A stretch of DNA of 64,000 nt from Leifsonia sp. Root4 (GCF_001425085.1 NZ_LMDN01000001.1:590206-654205), one strand, 5' to 3'. Shown: positions 50,920 through 59,180, numbered from the stretch's first letter. Translations and numbers: made by a program. Notes: a model not told the origin generated them from the letters alone.

Positions 50920-52821
50920 TCAGCGCGCGAGTTCCGTGACCGGCGGCGCCGGGGCCGCAGGCACAGACCAGGCCCGGTCGCGGCGCGAGCCGATCGCCCG
51001 CAGCGCGTTCAGGATCGCCACGAGGTCGACGACCTCCTGCAGCCCGGCGCCGACGGTCGCCGGGATCACCCCGAAGGCCGCGATCAGCATCAGCACGACG
51101 CTGAAGGCGATGCCGATCCAGATGCTCTGCAGGGCGATCCGCATCGTGTCCTGCCCGATGTACACGGCGCGGGCGGCTCGCGAGATGTCGTCCACCATGA
51201 TCACGACGTCGGCCGACTCGCTTGCCGCGGTGGAGCCCCTGGCGCCCATTGCGATGCCGACATCCGCCGCGGCGAGAACCGGGGCGTCGTTGACGCCGTC
51301 GCCGACCATGATCACGGGGCGGGCGGTGATCTCGCGGACGGCGGTGACCTTGTCCTCCGGCAGGCATTCGGCCCGCACTCTGGTGATGTCGAGCTGGGCG
51401 GCCACGTGCTCGGCGGTCGGCCAGGCATCGCCGGTGAGGATCATGCTCTCCCGAACGCCGAGGCGGGCGAGCTCCCGCACGGTGGCTGCAGCATTCTCGC
51501 GCAGGCTGTCGCTGGCGACGATGCTGCCGGCGAAGCGGCCGTCGACGGCGACGGCGATCGAGAGCTGGCCACCGGAGAGCGGTGTGGCCAGCGCATCCGG
51601 CGCCGCGTCGCGAACGAAGCCCAGCTTGCCGATCGTGACGGTCCGGCCGTCGATTCTGGCGACGACGCCATGCGTCGCCACCTCCCTGGCCGTCTCGGCC
51701 GGGAGCAGGGTCAGGCCTCGATCCCGTGCCGCCTGCATGATCGAGGCGGCGAGCACGTGCGAGGAGTACTGCTCGGCGGATGCCGCGAGCACGAGCACCT
51801 CGTCGGCCGTGAACCCCGGCTCCGGCCGCACCTCGGCCAGGCTCGGCGTGCCGTGGGTGAGCGTCCCCGTCTTGTCGAAGACGACCGTGCGTGCGCGGGA
51901 GAGCTGTTCCAGCACACCGCCGCCTTTCACGATCACGCCATTGCGTGCGGCACGACTCATGCCGCCCATGAACGCGACCGGCGCCGCGATCAGCAGCGGA
52001 CACGGCGTCGCGACCACGAGCACCTCGGCGAAGCGCACCGGGTCCCCGCTGATCGCCCAGGCGGCGCCGGCGACGGCGAGCGCGAACAGCGTGAACGGCA
52101 CGGCGTAACGATCGGCCAGACGCACGACCGGCGCCTTGCTCTCGCTGGCCTCGGCGACGAGGGCGACGATGCGCTGGTATTGGCTGTTCTCCGCTGTCGC
52201 GCTCGCCCGGATCTGCACGGCCGCCTGCCCGTTGACGGCACCGCTCAGCACGCCGTCGCCGGCGAAGCGCTGCACGGGCATGCTCTCGCCCGTCAGCGAG
52301 GACTCGTCGAACGCTCCACCACCCTCCGGCAGCTCCTCGCCGAGCAGTACGCCGTCGACCGGAACGATCTCGGCCGGACGCAGCAACAGCGTGTCGCCGA
52401 CGGCGACCGCGGTGGCGGGGATCTCCTCGATCGATCCGTCTGGCAGCACCCGGTGCGCCGACTGCGGCGACTTCTCCAGCAGCGCGTTGAGCTCTCGCTT
52501 CGCGCGTCCGGCGGCGTAATCCTCCAACGCCTCGCCGCCGGTCAGCATCAGCACGATCACGAGGCTCGCGACGTATTCGTTGACGAGCACAGTGGCCACG
52601 ATGGCGGTGACGGCGAGGATGTCGAGACCCCAGTGCCCGCGCATGATGTCACGGACCATCTCGTAGGCCTGCATCGCCGCGACGACGAGCGCGAAGCCGC
52701 TGAACAGCCACTGCACGGCGCTCGGCCAGCCGCCGGCCCAGAGCACGATTCCCAGCACGGCGACGAGCAGCGTCGTCGCGAGCAGCGGGTAGCGGCGGGC
52801 GTTCCTCAGAATCCATGCCAT
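50920..52821 (-). CDS. P1B-type heavy-metal transporting ATPase without metal-binding domain
   Basis: A 633-residue metal-pumping P-type ATPase. Phosphorylation motif FDKTGT (Asp ~316), actuator loop SSLTGES, hinge GDGVNDAPVLAAADVGIAMG. The transmembrane metal motif is ATPCPLLIA (T272-P-C-P), not CPC or SPC; TPC motifs define the small P1B-5 group linked to Ni or Fe efflux, but the metal is uncertain. There is no N-terminal HMA domain. Start ATG 52821 with GAGG close by; ATG 52839 is the alternative. Stands alone, with its stop 67 bp from the ROK operon's operator region. Confidence 0.87.
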   Translation of the reverse strand: MAWILRNARRYPLLATTLLVAVLGIVLWAGGWPSAVQWLFSGFALVVAAMQAYEMVRDIMRGHWGLDILAVTAIVATVLVNEYVASLVIVLMLTGGEALEDYAAGRAKRELNALLEKSPQSAHRVLPDGSIEEIPATAVAVGDTLLLRPAEIVPVDGVLLGEELPEGGGAFDESSLTGESMPVQRFAGDGVLSGAVNGQAAVQIRASATAENSQYQRIVALVAEASESKAPVVRLADRYAVPFTLFALAVAGAAWAISGDPVRFAEVLVVATPCPLLIAAPVAFMGGMSRAARNGVIVKGGGVLEQLSRARTVVFDKTGTLTHGTPSLAEVRPEPGFTADEVLVLAASAEQYSSHVLAASIMQAARDRGLTLLPAETAREVATHGVVARIDGRTVTIGKLGFVRDAAPDALATPLSGGQLSIAVAVDGRFAGSIVASDSLRENAAATVRELARLGVRESMILTGDAWPTAEHVAAQLDITRVRAECLPEDKVTAVREITARPVIMVGDGVNDAPVLAAADVGIAMGARGSTAASESADVVIMVDDISRAARAVYIGQDTMRIALQSIWIGIAFSVVLMLIAAFGVIPATVGAGLQEVVDLVAILNALRAIGSRRDRAWSVPAAPAPPVTELAR

Positions 52822-52896
52822 ACCTCGAGCTTGGCCCATTCTGGATGGCGGCGCCAGCAAGCCGAGGCTCGCCTCAGTGCCTGGCGGTGGCAGCGA

Positions 52897-52930
52897 CAGA
52901 GGGCCGGATGCCATGGCATCCGACCCTCTG
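52897..52930. terminator. Terminator hairpin of icd
   Basis: CAGAGGGCCGGATGCC faces GGCATCCGACCCTCTG; 15 of 16 positions pair. It lies 20 bp after the icd stop (minus strand). Confidence 0.65.
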
Positions 52931-52949
52931 GGAACTGCTCTGTCGCGCC

Positions 52950-54164
52950 TTAAGCCAGGCGCGCCTTGAGGTTGTCCGCGATCTCGGCGAGGAACTCCTC
53001 CGTGGTCTGGTAGGCCTGCTCCGGGCCGACCAGCAGGGCGAGGTCCTTGGTCATCTTGCCGCTCTCGACGGTCTTGATGACGACGTCTTCGAGCGTGTGC
53101 GCGAAGTCGATGAGCGGCTGGTTGCCGTCGAGCTTGCCACGGTGCTGCAGGCCACGGGTCCACGCGAAGATTGAGGCGATCGGGTTCGTGGAGGTGGGCT
53201 TGCCCGCCTGGTGCTGACGGTAGTGACGGGTCACGGTGCCGTGCGCGGCCTCCGCCTCGACGACCTTGCCGTCCGGCGTGGCCAGAACGCTGGTCATGAG
53301 GCCGAGCGAGCCGAAGCCCTGAGCGACGGTGTCCGACTGAACGTCGCCGTCGTAGTTCTTGCACGCCCAGACGTAGCCGCCCTCCCACTTCATGGCCGAG
53401 GCGACCATGTCGTCGATGAGGCGGTGCTCGTAGGTGAGACCTGCAGCGTCGAACTGCTCCTTGAACTCCGCCTCGAAGATCTCCTGGAAGATGTCCTTGA
53501 AGCGACCGTCGTAGGCCTTGAGGATGGTGTTCTTGGTGGAGAGGTACACCGGGAAGTTGCGGCTCAGGCCGTAGTTCAGGCTGGCGCGTGCGAAGTCGAC
53601 GATCGAGGCGTCGAGGTTGTACTGCACCTGTGCGATGCCGTCGCCCGGGGCCTGGAAGACCTCGAACTTCTGTGCCTCGCCGCCGTCCTTGGGCGTGAAC
53701 TCGACCGTGAGGGTGCCCTCGCCCTTGAACAGGAAGTCGGTTGCGCGGTACTGGTCACCGAAGGCGTGACGGCCGATGATGATCGGCTTGTTCCAGCCAG
53801 GAACCAGACGCGGGATGTTGGAGATGATGATCGGCTCGCGGAAGATGACGCCGCCGAGGATGTTGCGGATGGTGCCGTTCGGGCTCTTCCACATCTTCTT
53901 CAGGCCGAACTCCTCGACGCGCGCCTCGTCCGGCGTGATCGTGGCGCACTTGACGCCGACGCCGTGCTTCTGGATGGCGTGAGCGGCGTCGATCGTGATC
54001 TGGTCATCGGTCTCGTCGCGCTTCTCGATGCCGAGGTCGTAGTACTCGAGGTTCACGTCGAGGTACGGGTGGATGAGCGTGTCCTTGATGGCCTGCCAGA
54101 TAATGCGGGTCATCTCGTCGCCGTCGAGCTCGACGACAGTGCCTTCAACCTTGATCTTTGACAA
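52950..54164 (-). CDS. icd: NADP-dependent isocitrate dehydrogenase
   Basis: TCA-cycle enzyme making 2-oxoglutarate, CO2 and NADPH. It is of the eukaryote-like/actinobacterial homodimeric class: [19 protein letters not shown] at the N-terminus, [20 protein letters not shown] (substrate Ser/Asn/Arg), and [20 protein letters not shown] for NADP. The start is TTG 54164: AAGGAG lies 5 nt upstream and the result, 404 residues, is the family length; no ATG or GTG in frame fits. Confidence 0.95.
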   Translation of the reverse strand: MSKIKVEGTVVELDGDEMTRIIWQAIKDTLIHPYLDVNLEYYDLGIEKRDETDDQITIDAAHAIQKHGVGVKCATITPDEARVEEFGLKKMWKSPNGTIRNILGGVIFREPIIISNIPRLVPGWNKPIIIGRHAFGDQYRATDFLFKGEGTLTVEFTPKDGGEAQKFEVFQAPGDGIAQVQYNLDASIVDFARASLNYGLSRNFPVYLSTKNTILKAYDGRFKDIFQEIFEAEFKEQFDAAGLTYEHRLIDDMVASAMKWEGGYVWACKNYDGDVQSDTVAQGFGSLGLMTSVLATPDGKVVEAEAAHGTVTRHYRQHQAGKPTSTNPIASIFAWTRGLQHRGKLDGNQPLIDFAHTLEDVVIKTVESGKMTKDLALLVGPEQAYQTTEEFLAEIADNLKARLA

Positions 54165-54288
54165 TGGGTCTCCTTGCAAGAAGTTGGGGGGCCGAAGCGG
54201 CCTCTGCAATCGTACCCGAGCCACGCAACTGTCTTGACATCGAGAGATCCGGATGCCGGATACCCGGTTCCCGCGAGATGCGCGGTAA

Positions 54289-54323
54289 CCGAGCCCCGCT
54301 CGACTACCTCGAACGGGGCTCGG
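54289..54323. promoter_or_regulatory. 10-bp inverted repeat in the divergent icd/GNAT region
   Basis: CCGAGCCCCG and CGGGGCTCGG, perfect, with 15 bp between, ending 5 bp before the -10 box of the GNAT gene. It resembles the terminators in this window, but no gene reads into it; it may be an operator or a relic. Confidence 0.4.
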
Positions 54324-54328
54324 CGGGT

Positions 54329-54334
54329 TAGCCT
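54329..54334 (+). promoter_or_regulatory. -10 box TAGCCT of the GNAT gene
   Basis: Ends exactly 6 nt before ATG 54341. Confidence 0.5.
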
Positions 54335-54340
54335 AAGGCC

Positions 54341-54796
54341 ATGGCTGAATTGCGACTGGAAGAATTGTCCGCGTCGAACGTTGTGGCGGCGAACAGCTTG
54401 AGCCTGAAGCCCGGGCAGGAGCAGTTCATCACGCCCGTCTCATACTCGGCCGAGACCTCGGTACTCGTTCCAGGCAGCGCATGGCAGCGCGTCGTCCTGC
54501 AGGACGACAAGGTCGTCGGGTTCATCCACGGCAACTTCGATCCTGACAATGAGCATGAAGAATTCCGCGCATGCATTTGGCGCATCAACGTCGACGCCGA
54601 CGCACAAGGCAAGGGTGTCGGTCGCTTCGCGGCGAAGGCGCTGGCCCAGGAGGCCCTGAAGCGCGGCGTGAAGCGCATCACGGTGATGTGGGAGCCGGGC
54701 GAGACGGGCCCTGAGGCGTTCTTCCACCGCATCGGCTTCGTCGACATCGGCGAGACGCAGTACGGCGACGTCATCGGCGCACTCGAAATCGCCTAG
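54341..54796 (+). CDS. GNAT acetyltransferase, diamine/spermidine-type
   Basis: A 151-residue acetyltransferase. The acetyl-CoA motif is DAQGKGVGRFAAKAL, preceded by CIWRINVDA, and it ends with FFHRIGFVDIGE. The early SLKPGQEQFITPVSYSAE segment is shared with the PaiA/BltD-like diamine acetyltransferase group, so a polyamine substrate is plausible but not shown. Leaderless-type start. It is followed 11 bp later by the alkyltransferase-like gene, whose -10 box overlaps this stop region. Confidence 0.83.
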   Translation: MAELRLEELSASNVVAANSLSLKPGQEQFITPVSYSAETSVLVPGSAWQRVVLQDDKVVGFIHGNFDPDNEHEEFRACIWRINVDADAQGKGVGRFAAKALAQEALKRGVKRITVMWEPGETGPEAFFHRIGFVDIGETQYGDVIGALEIA

Positions 54797-54799
54797 CCT
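54794..54799 (+). promoter_or_regulatory. -10-like box TAGCCT of the alkyltransferase-like gene
   Basis: TAGCCT overlaps the GNAT stop codon and ends 8 nt before ATG 54808. Confidence 0.35.
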
Positions 54800-54807
54800 G
54801 CACGGCC

Positions 54808-55122
54808 ATGGCCGTTCCTGATCGCGGATTCGCCGAGGCGGTGCTGGCCGTGGTCGACGACATCCCTGCCGGGCACGTGATGACGTACGGCGACGTTGCA
54901 GCGATGCTCGGATCACGGGGCGCCCGCGCCGTCGGGCAGGTGATGGCCTACTACGGGTCGAGCTCACCCTGGTGGCGTGTGCTGCGCGCCGGCGGCCACC
55001 CTCCCCGCGGGCTGGCGGCCAGGGCGCTGCCCTACTACGACGCAGAGGGCACCCCGCTCATCACGACGACGAGCGAGGACGGATACCGGGTCGACTACGC
55101 CGCGGCGCGCTGGCGGCCCTAG
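54808..55122 (+). CDS. Alkyltransferase-like protein (ATL), MGMT-family DNA-damage binder
   Basis: A 104-residue protein with the DNA-binding domain of O6-methylguanine-DNA methyltransferase (VMTYGDVAAMLGSRGARAVGQ, the Arg finger region). The active-site PCHR is replaced by P54-W-W-R (SPWWRVLRAGG), so it cannot accept alkyl groups. Such ATLs bind O6-alkylguanine and hand it to nucleotide excision repair. Length and motif fit the family well. It may be read from its own start or with the GNAT gene. Confidence 0.9.
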   Translation: MAVPDRGFAEAVLAVVDDIPAGHVMTYGDVAAMLGSRGARAVGQVMAYYGSSSPWWRVLRAGGHPPRGLAARALPYYDAEGTPLITTTSEDGYRVDYAAARWRP

Positions 55123-55148
55123 CCCCGCCCCGCGCGTGCCCCCGGATT

Positions 55149-55217
55149 CGGAGGAGAAAGCGCGATCGGGAGGATGGATTCCGCCATTGCGCCCTCCGCA
55201 CCGCGCTTTCTCCTCCC
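55149..55217. repeat. 69-bp palindrome, upstream copy at the second DUF559 gene
   Basis: Differs from the copy at 56173 at one base (position 37) out of 69 and has the same orientation. The outer arms GGAGGAGAAAGCGCG and CGCGCTTTCTCCTCC pair perfectly over 15 bp; inner boxes GGAGG (21-25) and CCTCC (45-49). Begins 26 bp after the ATL stop and ends 94 bp before the DUF559 start. Confidence 0.9.
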
Positions 55218-55227
55218 AAGCGAGTTG

Positions 55228-55262
55228 TGCACAGTCGACCGTTCCCGCGGAGTTCTGCACAG
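55228..55262 (+). promoter_or_regulatory. Pair of TGCACAG boxes, 28 bp apart
   Basis: TGCACAG at 55228 and 55256, the second preceded by GTTC; the first DUF559 locus has the same pair with the same spacing, and in both the second box ends 49-50 bp before the ATG. Confidence 0.4.
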
Positions 55263-55299
55263 AATCACGACCGGACCCGTGCGAGCGGATGCCGACGCT

Positions 55300-55305
55300 C
55301 AGGCT
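55300..55305 (+). promoter_or_regulatory. -10-like box CAGGCT of the second DUF559 gene
   Basis: Ends exactly 6 nt before ATG 55312, the leaderless spacing of this genome. Confidence 0.35.
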
Positions 55306-55311
55306 TGAGTC

Positions 55312-56160
55312 ATGAATCTCACAGCATGGTTGGCCCAGCACGACGGCATCGCGCACAACAAGACCGTCGCCACTGCCGGATTCACCCGCTACAGCGTGCG
55401 CGCCGCGCTCGAATCCGGCGCAGCGCAGCGCATCCGCCGCGATTGGATCGCACTCCCCACAACCCCCGACGAGCTCAGGCTGGCCGCTCAGGCCGGAGGC
55501 AGGCTGAGCTGTCTGAGCGCCGCACAACGGCTCGGGCTCTGGCACCTCGGTGACGGCCTGACACACCTCTCGGTCAATCCACGCTCCGGCCACGTCACCG
55601 GCGACGGGCTCATCCTGCATTGGAGCGCTGGACCGGCCCCGACCAGGCCGTACTCGCTTCTTGAGCCAATCGAGAACGTGCTTGTGCACCTCGCGCGGTG
55701 CCAACCATTCGAGAACGCGTTGGCCGTGTGGGACTCCGCGCTCAACCACGGGCTTGTCTCCGAGGCCCATCTGGCCAGACTTCCGCTCCGAAGCGTCGCC
55801 GCCCGCCGGCTGCGCTCAGCGTGTTCGAGCCTGTCCGACTCCGGCTTGGAGACAATCCCCGTGGCGAGGCTGGCCGCCCTGGGCGTCACGGTTCGCCAGC
55901 AGGTCTTCATCGAGGGCCACCGCGTCGATGGCCTCATCGGCGAGCGCCTCGTGCTGCAGATCGACGGATTCGCGCATCACCGGGATGCCGTTCAGCGCCG
56001 CTCGGACATCGCCCACGACCGTGCACTCGCCCTGCTCGGCTACACCGTGTTCCGTTACGACTACAAGCAGATTCTGTTCGAGTGGCCCCGGGTGGAGGCC
56101 GAGATCCTCCGGGCCATGGCCCAGCAGCTGCACCTCGACGCCCAGAAGCATGCGCGCTGA
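55312..56160 (+). CDS. AbiEi-like HTH plus DUF559 (Vsr-fold) endonuclease-like protein, copy 2
   Basis: A 282-residue paralogue of the protein at 25464, well over half identical by eye along its whole length. N-terminal winged helix (LTAWLAQHDGIAHNKTVATA, then RIRRDWIAL), central SSLSDSGLETIPVARL shared almost exactly, C-terminal Vsr-like domain GHRVDGLIGERLVLQIDGF and RRSDIAHDRALALLGYTVF, with DYKQILFEW near the end. The Glu expected before I-D-G is Gln. Nearly identical 69-bp palindromes lie 94 bp upstream and 12 bp downstream. Role unknown; DNA cleavage or binding is inferred from the fold. Confidence 0.82.
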   Translation: MNLTAWLAQHDGIAHNKTVATAGFTRYSVRAALESGAAQRIRRDWIALPTTPDELRLAAQAGGRLSCLSAAQRLGLWHLGDGLTHLSVNPRSGHVTGDGLILHWSAGPAPTRPYSLLEPIENVLVHLARCQPFENALAVWDSALNHGLVSEAHLARLPLRSVAARRLRSACSSLSDSGLETIPVARLAALGVTVRQQVFIEGHRVDGLIGERLVLQIDGFAHHRDAVQRRSDIAHDRALALLGYTVFRYDYKQILFEWPRVEAEILRAMAQQLHLDAQKHAR

Positions 56161-56172
56161 CGGAGTGCGTTG

Positions 56173-56241
56173 CGGAGGAGAAAGCGCGATCGGGAGGATG
56201 GATTCCGCGATTGCGCCCTCCGCACCGCGCTTTCTCCTCCC
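56173..56241. repeat. 69-bp palindrome, downstream copy at the second DUF559 gene
   Basis: 68 of 69 bases match the copy at 55149 and orientation is the same. It starts 12 bp after the DUF559 stop and ends 17 bp before the convergent histidine-kinase stop, so it could double as a bidirectional terminator. Confidence 0.9.
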
Positions 56242-56258
56242 GAGTCAGTCCCAGTGAG

Positions 56259-58058
56259 TCAGGCGACGACGCCGGCGTCGCGCACGAGCGGGATCCACGC
56301 CGTCACCGATGTTCCGTTCTCGGGTGCGCTCCGCAGCTCCACCCGCCCGCCGAGCGTCTCGACCCGGTCGATCAGGCCGAGCAGGCCGCTGCCGACTCCG
56401 AGCGACGCACCGCCCTTGCCGTCATCCGACACCTCGATGACGAGCTCGCCATCGCTCTCGACCACGATCACGCGACCGGCCCGTGCCTCGGCGTATTTGG
56501 CGATGTTGGTGAGGCATTCCGCGATGAAGAAGTAGCCGGTCGCCTCGATCACGGACGGCAGCCGGGCATCGATGCCGATGCGCGTGTCGATCGGCACCGG
56601 GGAATGCGCGACGAGCTCCGGCACGGCCGAGGCCAGCCCACCGACGGTGAGCGAGGTGGGGTGGATGCCGCGGGCCAGCTCGCGCAACTGCTTGAGCGCG
56701 GCAGAGAGTTGCTGCAGCGCCGCATCGAGGTCGGCGGCGATCTCGTGCTGCTCAAGCTGCTCCGCCTTGCCGGATGCCATCCTCAGGCGCAACGCCAGGG
56801 CGACCAGCGATTGCTGGGAGCCGTCGTGCAGGTCACGCTCGATCTGCCGTCTGGCCGCGATGCCGGCATCCACGATGCGCAGCCTCGACTCCCGCACCTC
56901 GCGCAGTGTGGCCTCGAGTTCCCCGCGCAGCCGCCCGTTGTCCACGCTCAAGCGCAGAGCCGTCGACACGGCGTCGAGGAGCTTCGCGTTCTCGCTCAGC
57001 GCGCTGTCGTGCCGGATGACGGCGAGCGGCCCGTCCGGGGTGTTGATCGGCAGCAGCGACCCGCGCCGCTCCCCCCGCTTGCGCCCCTCCCCGCGTGCGG
57101 TCGGAACCGCGATCTGCCCGCGTGAATCGACGTAGCGTCGGCGCTCGTCGTCCCACCAGTAGACCCGCAGCGACGGATCCCGGAGCGTGTCGGCCAGGAT
57201 CGACTGCCACAGCGTGCGGTCGACGCCGTCCCGCGTGATCACCATCAGGTCGGAGACGCGGCCGCGCAGCCCGAGCAGATAGCTGAGTCCGGCGACGAAG
57301 CCGACCGGCACGGCCGCCGTCGCCGCGAGCGAGACGTAACCGAGCACCTCGAGCACGGTGCCGCCGAAGGAGTACATCAGCGTCTCGTACGCGATCGCCG
57401 CCGCCCAGAGCACCAGGGCGACCGGCATCACGAACGCGATGTGCCGTGCCGGGGTGCTCCCCCTCACCCAACGGGTGACCACGAGCGCGACGATCAGCAC
57501 GATCAGTGCGACACCGAAGAGCCGGAAGGCCCGGTCGACGAGCAGGAAGATCTCGTCCCCCGGCACGATCGCGTAGGGGTTGGGCGCCACGTCGCGGCTC
57601 GCGTCCGACGGCTGGTTGAACAGCACGGCACAGACGAATCTGATCGAGGTCGCGGTGCACGCCACCATGACGATCGCGACGTCGATCGGGCCGTGCAGGC
57701 GCCCGGCCGGGTACACCAGGACGATGGCCCCGACAAGCACAGCCCAGACCAGCCCGAGCCCTTCCATCAGCGGCCACAGCCAGCCGATCTGCTCCGTCGC
57801 CGCGATGAAGGTGGGCGGCAGCCAGAGGAAGGCGACGGCGATCATGATGCGGCCGGGAACGGGCGAGTCGGCCGTGCGCCAGGCCATCCACGCGCAGACC
57901 ACGTAACAGAGGCCGACGGCCGTGTGCATGACGGTGTACGGCGCCGTCCACTCCGGCTGGAAGACGCCCGCCTCCGAACCGATCACCTCGACCGCGAAGA
58001 CGACCGCGGTCGCGAGGACGACGAGCGCGAGACGCAGTCGCGGCAGCGAGCGGCTCAC
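56259..58058 (-). CDS. NarL-type sensor histidine kinase
   Basis: A 599-residue membrane kinase. About eight hydrophobic segments occupy residues ~8-275 without a clear external sensor loop; then a GAF-like region (~285-375), HisKA_3 with the phosphorylated His in RQIERDLHDGSQQSLVALAL, and HATPase with EVSDDGKGG and GSGLLGLIDRVETLGG. The signal is unknown. ATG 58058 overlaps the response-regulator stop by 4 bp; the two form a cognate pair. Confidence 0.92.
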   Translation of the reverse strand: MSRSLPRLRLALVVLATAVVFAVEVIGSEAGVFQPEWTAPYTVMHTAVGLCYVVCAWMAWRTADSPVPGRIMIAVAFLWLPPTFIAATEQIGWLWPLMEGLGLVWAVLVGAIVLVYPAGRLHGPIDVAIVMVACTATSIRFVCAVLFNQPSDASRDVAPNPYAIVPGDEIFLLVDRAFRLFGVALIVLIVALVVTRWVRGSTPARHIAFVMPVALVLWAAAIAYETLMYSFGGTVLEVLGYVSLAATAAVPVGFVAGLSYLLGLRGRVSDLMVITRDGVDRTLWQSILADTLRDPSLRVYWWDDERRRYVDSRGQIAVPTARGEGRKRGERRGSLLPINTPDGPLAVIRHDSALSENAKLLDAVSTALRLSVDNGRLRGELEATLREVRESRLRIVDAGIAARRQIERDLHDGSQQSLVALALRLRMASGKAEQLEQHEIAADLDAALQQLSAALKQLRELARGIHPTSLTVGGLASAVPELVAHSPVPIDTRIGIDARLPSVIEATGYFFIAECLTNIAKYAEARAGRVIVVESDGELVIEVSDDGKGGASLGVGSGLLGLIDRVETLGGRVELRSAPENGTSVTAWIPLVRDAGVVA

Positions 58059-58732
58059 GGCCCGAGCAGCCGCAGAACCGCCAGCACCCGCCTGTGCTCC
58101 CCCGGCGAATCGTCGATGCCGAGCTTGGCCATGATGCTGCCGATGTGCGTCTCCACCGTCTTCAGGCTGAGGAAGAGCGCCGCGGCGATGCCGCCGTTGG
58201 ACTTGCCCTGGGCCATCAGGGTGAGCACCTCCCGCTCGCGCGGGGTCAGCGAGGTGAGCGCGTTGGAGCTCGGCGTACCGACGAGCAGGGCGACGACCTC
58301 CGGGTCAACCACCGAGCCCCCGCCCGCCACCGTGTGCACGGCGTGGACGAAGGACTCCGGGTCGGCGATGCGATCCTTCAGCAGATAGCCGGTGCCGCCG
58401 CCCGCGCTCATGGCCCGAATCGCATAGGAGGGAGTCGCATACATCGAGAGCATCAGCACCCCGACGTCGGATCCGGACGCCCGGAGCGCCTCGAGCACGA
58501 GCAGGCCCTCGTCACTGTGCGTCGGCGGCATCCGGATGTCGAGGACGAGCGCGTCGAGGCGGTCATCCTCAATCAGCTCATGCACGCCGTCTGCGCTGTC
58601 GAGGGAGGCGACGACGTCGAAACCGTGCGCCAGCAGCACCGTTTCGATGCCGCTGCGGAGCAGCACTGAGTCGTCAGCGATCGCGACGCGCAGAGGAGCG
58701 CGATTGCCGGCAGACCCCGCTTCGCCCGTCAC
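58055..58732 (-). CDS. NarL/FixJ-family response regulator
   Basis: A 225-residue regulator. Receiver domain (about residues 13-130) with VAIADD, phospho-Asp in ALVLDIRMPPT, and KD at LLKDRIA; C-terminal LuxR-type HTH with LTPREREVLTLMAQGKSNG and SLKTVETHIGSIMAKLGI. Partner of the overlapping histidine kinase. The gene follows the lone receiver gene by 15 bp. Confidence 0.93.
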   Translation of the reverse strand: MTGEAGSAGNRAPLRVAIADDSVLLRSGIETVLLAHGFDVVASLDSADGVHELIEDDRLDALVLDIRMPPTHSDEGLLVLEALRASGSDVGVLMLSMYATPSYAIRAMSAGGGTGYLLKDRIADPESFVHAVHTVAGGGSVVDPEVVALLVGTPSSNALTSLTPREREVLTLMAQGKSNGGIAAALFLSLKTVETHIGSIMAKLGIDDSPGEHRRVLAVLRLLGP

Positions 58733-58747
58733 CGCTCACGCCCTCGC

Positions 58748-59098
58748 TCACGCGACGAACCTCCGCAGCATCTCACCGGAGAGCTCGTCCTTTGGAATGA
58801 ATCCGTCGGCACCGCTGGACTCAACACGAGTGCCGTAATCGCTCTGATCGCGGCTCGAAATGAGCACGATCACAGCGCTTCCCTGCTCGCGCAGAAGCGG
58901 TACTACATCGAATCCCACCGCATCGGGCAGCATTACGTCAAGCAAAATCAGATCTGGAGTGAGATCGAGGGCGAGCTGGACTCCGAGCTCCGCTGACGCG
59001 GTGTCTCCGACAACGTCGAATGCAGCGAGCTCAAGCAGGCGGCGGGCCTGCTCACGAAAGCCAGGGTGGTCATCAACAATCAGTACCCGTGCGTTCAT
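58748..59098 (-). CDS. Stand-alone receiver-domain protein
   Basis: A 116-residue CheY-like receiver with no output domain: acidic pair VLIVDDH, phospho-Asp in LILLDVMLPDAVG, Ser in VLISSRD, Lys in FIPKDEL. It lies 15 bp before the NarL-type regulator and histidine kinase and is probably co-transcribed. It may act as a phosphate sink or second target of that kinase. It diverges from the PLP-fold gene at 59224. Confidence 0.88.
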   Translation of the reverse strand: MNARVLIVDDHPGFREQARRLLELAAFDVVGDTASAELGVQLALDLTPDLILLDVMLPDAVGFDVVPLLREQGSAVIVLISSRDQSDYGTRVESSGADGFIPKDELSGEMLRRFVA

Positions 59099-59164
59099 GT
59101 TTTGATTCTCACCGCCGACGCATTCCCGCGGCTATCGGGGTGTGCCCTGAGCATGCAGAGGGGT

Positions 59165-59180
59165 GGTGCGGATGCGCACC
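59165..59180. promoter_or_regulatory. Inverted repeat GGTGCG-N4-CGCACC between the receiver gene and the PLP-fold gene
   Basis: A perfect 6-bp dyad with a 4-bp spacer in the 125-bp divergent region, 44 bp before the PLP-fold start. A candidate operator for either gene. Confidence 0.4.

Noticed and set aside
55149-56241. Classical insertion sequence
   Set aside because: No DDE, HUH or serine/tyrosine recombinase motif in the enclosed gene, no target-site duplication visible outside the palindromes, and the repeats are palindromes in direct orientation rather than terminal inverted repeats.
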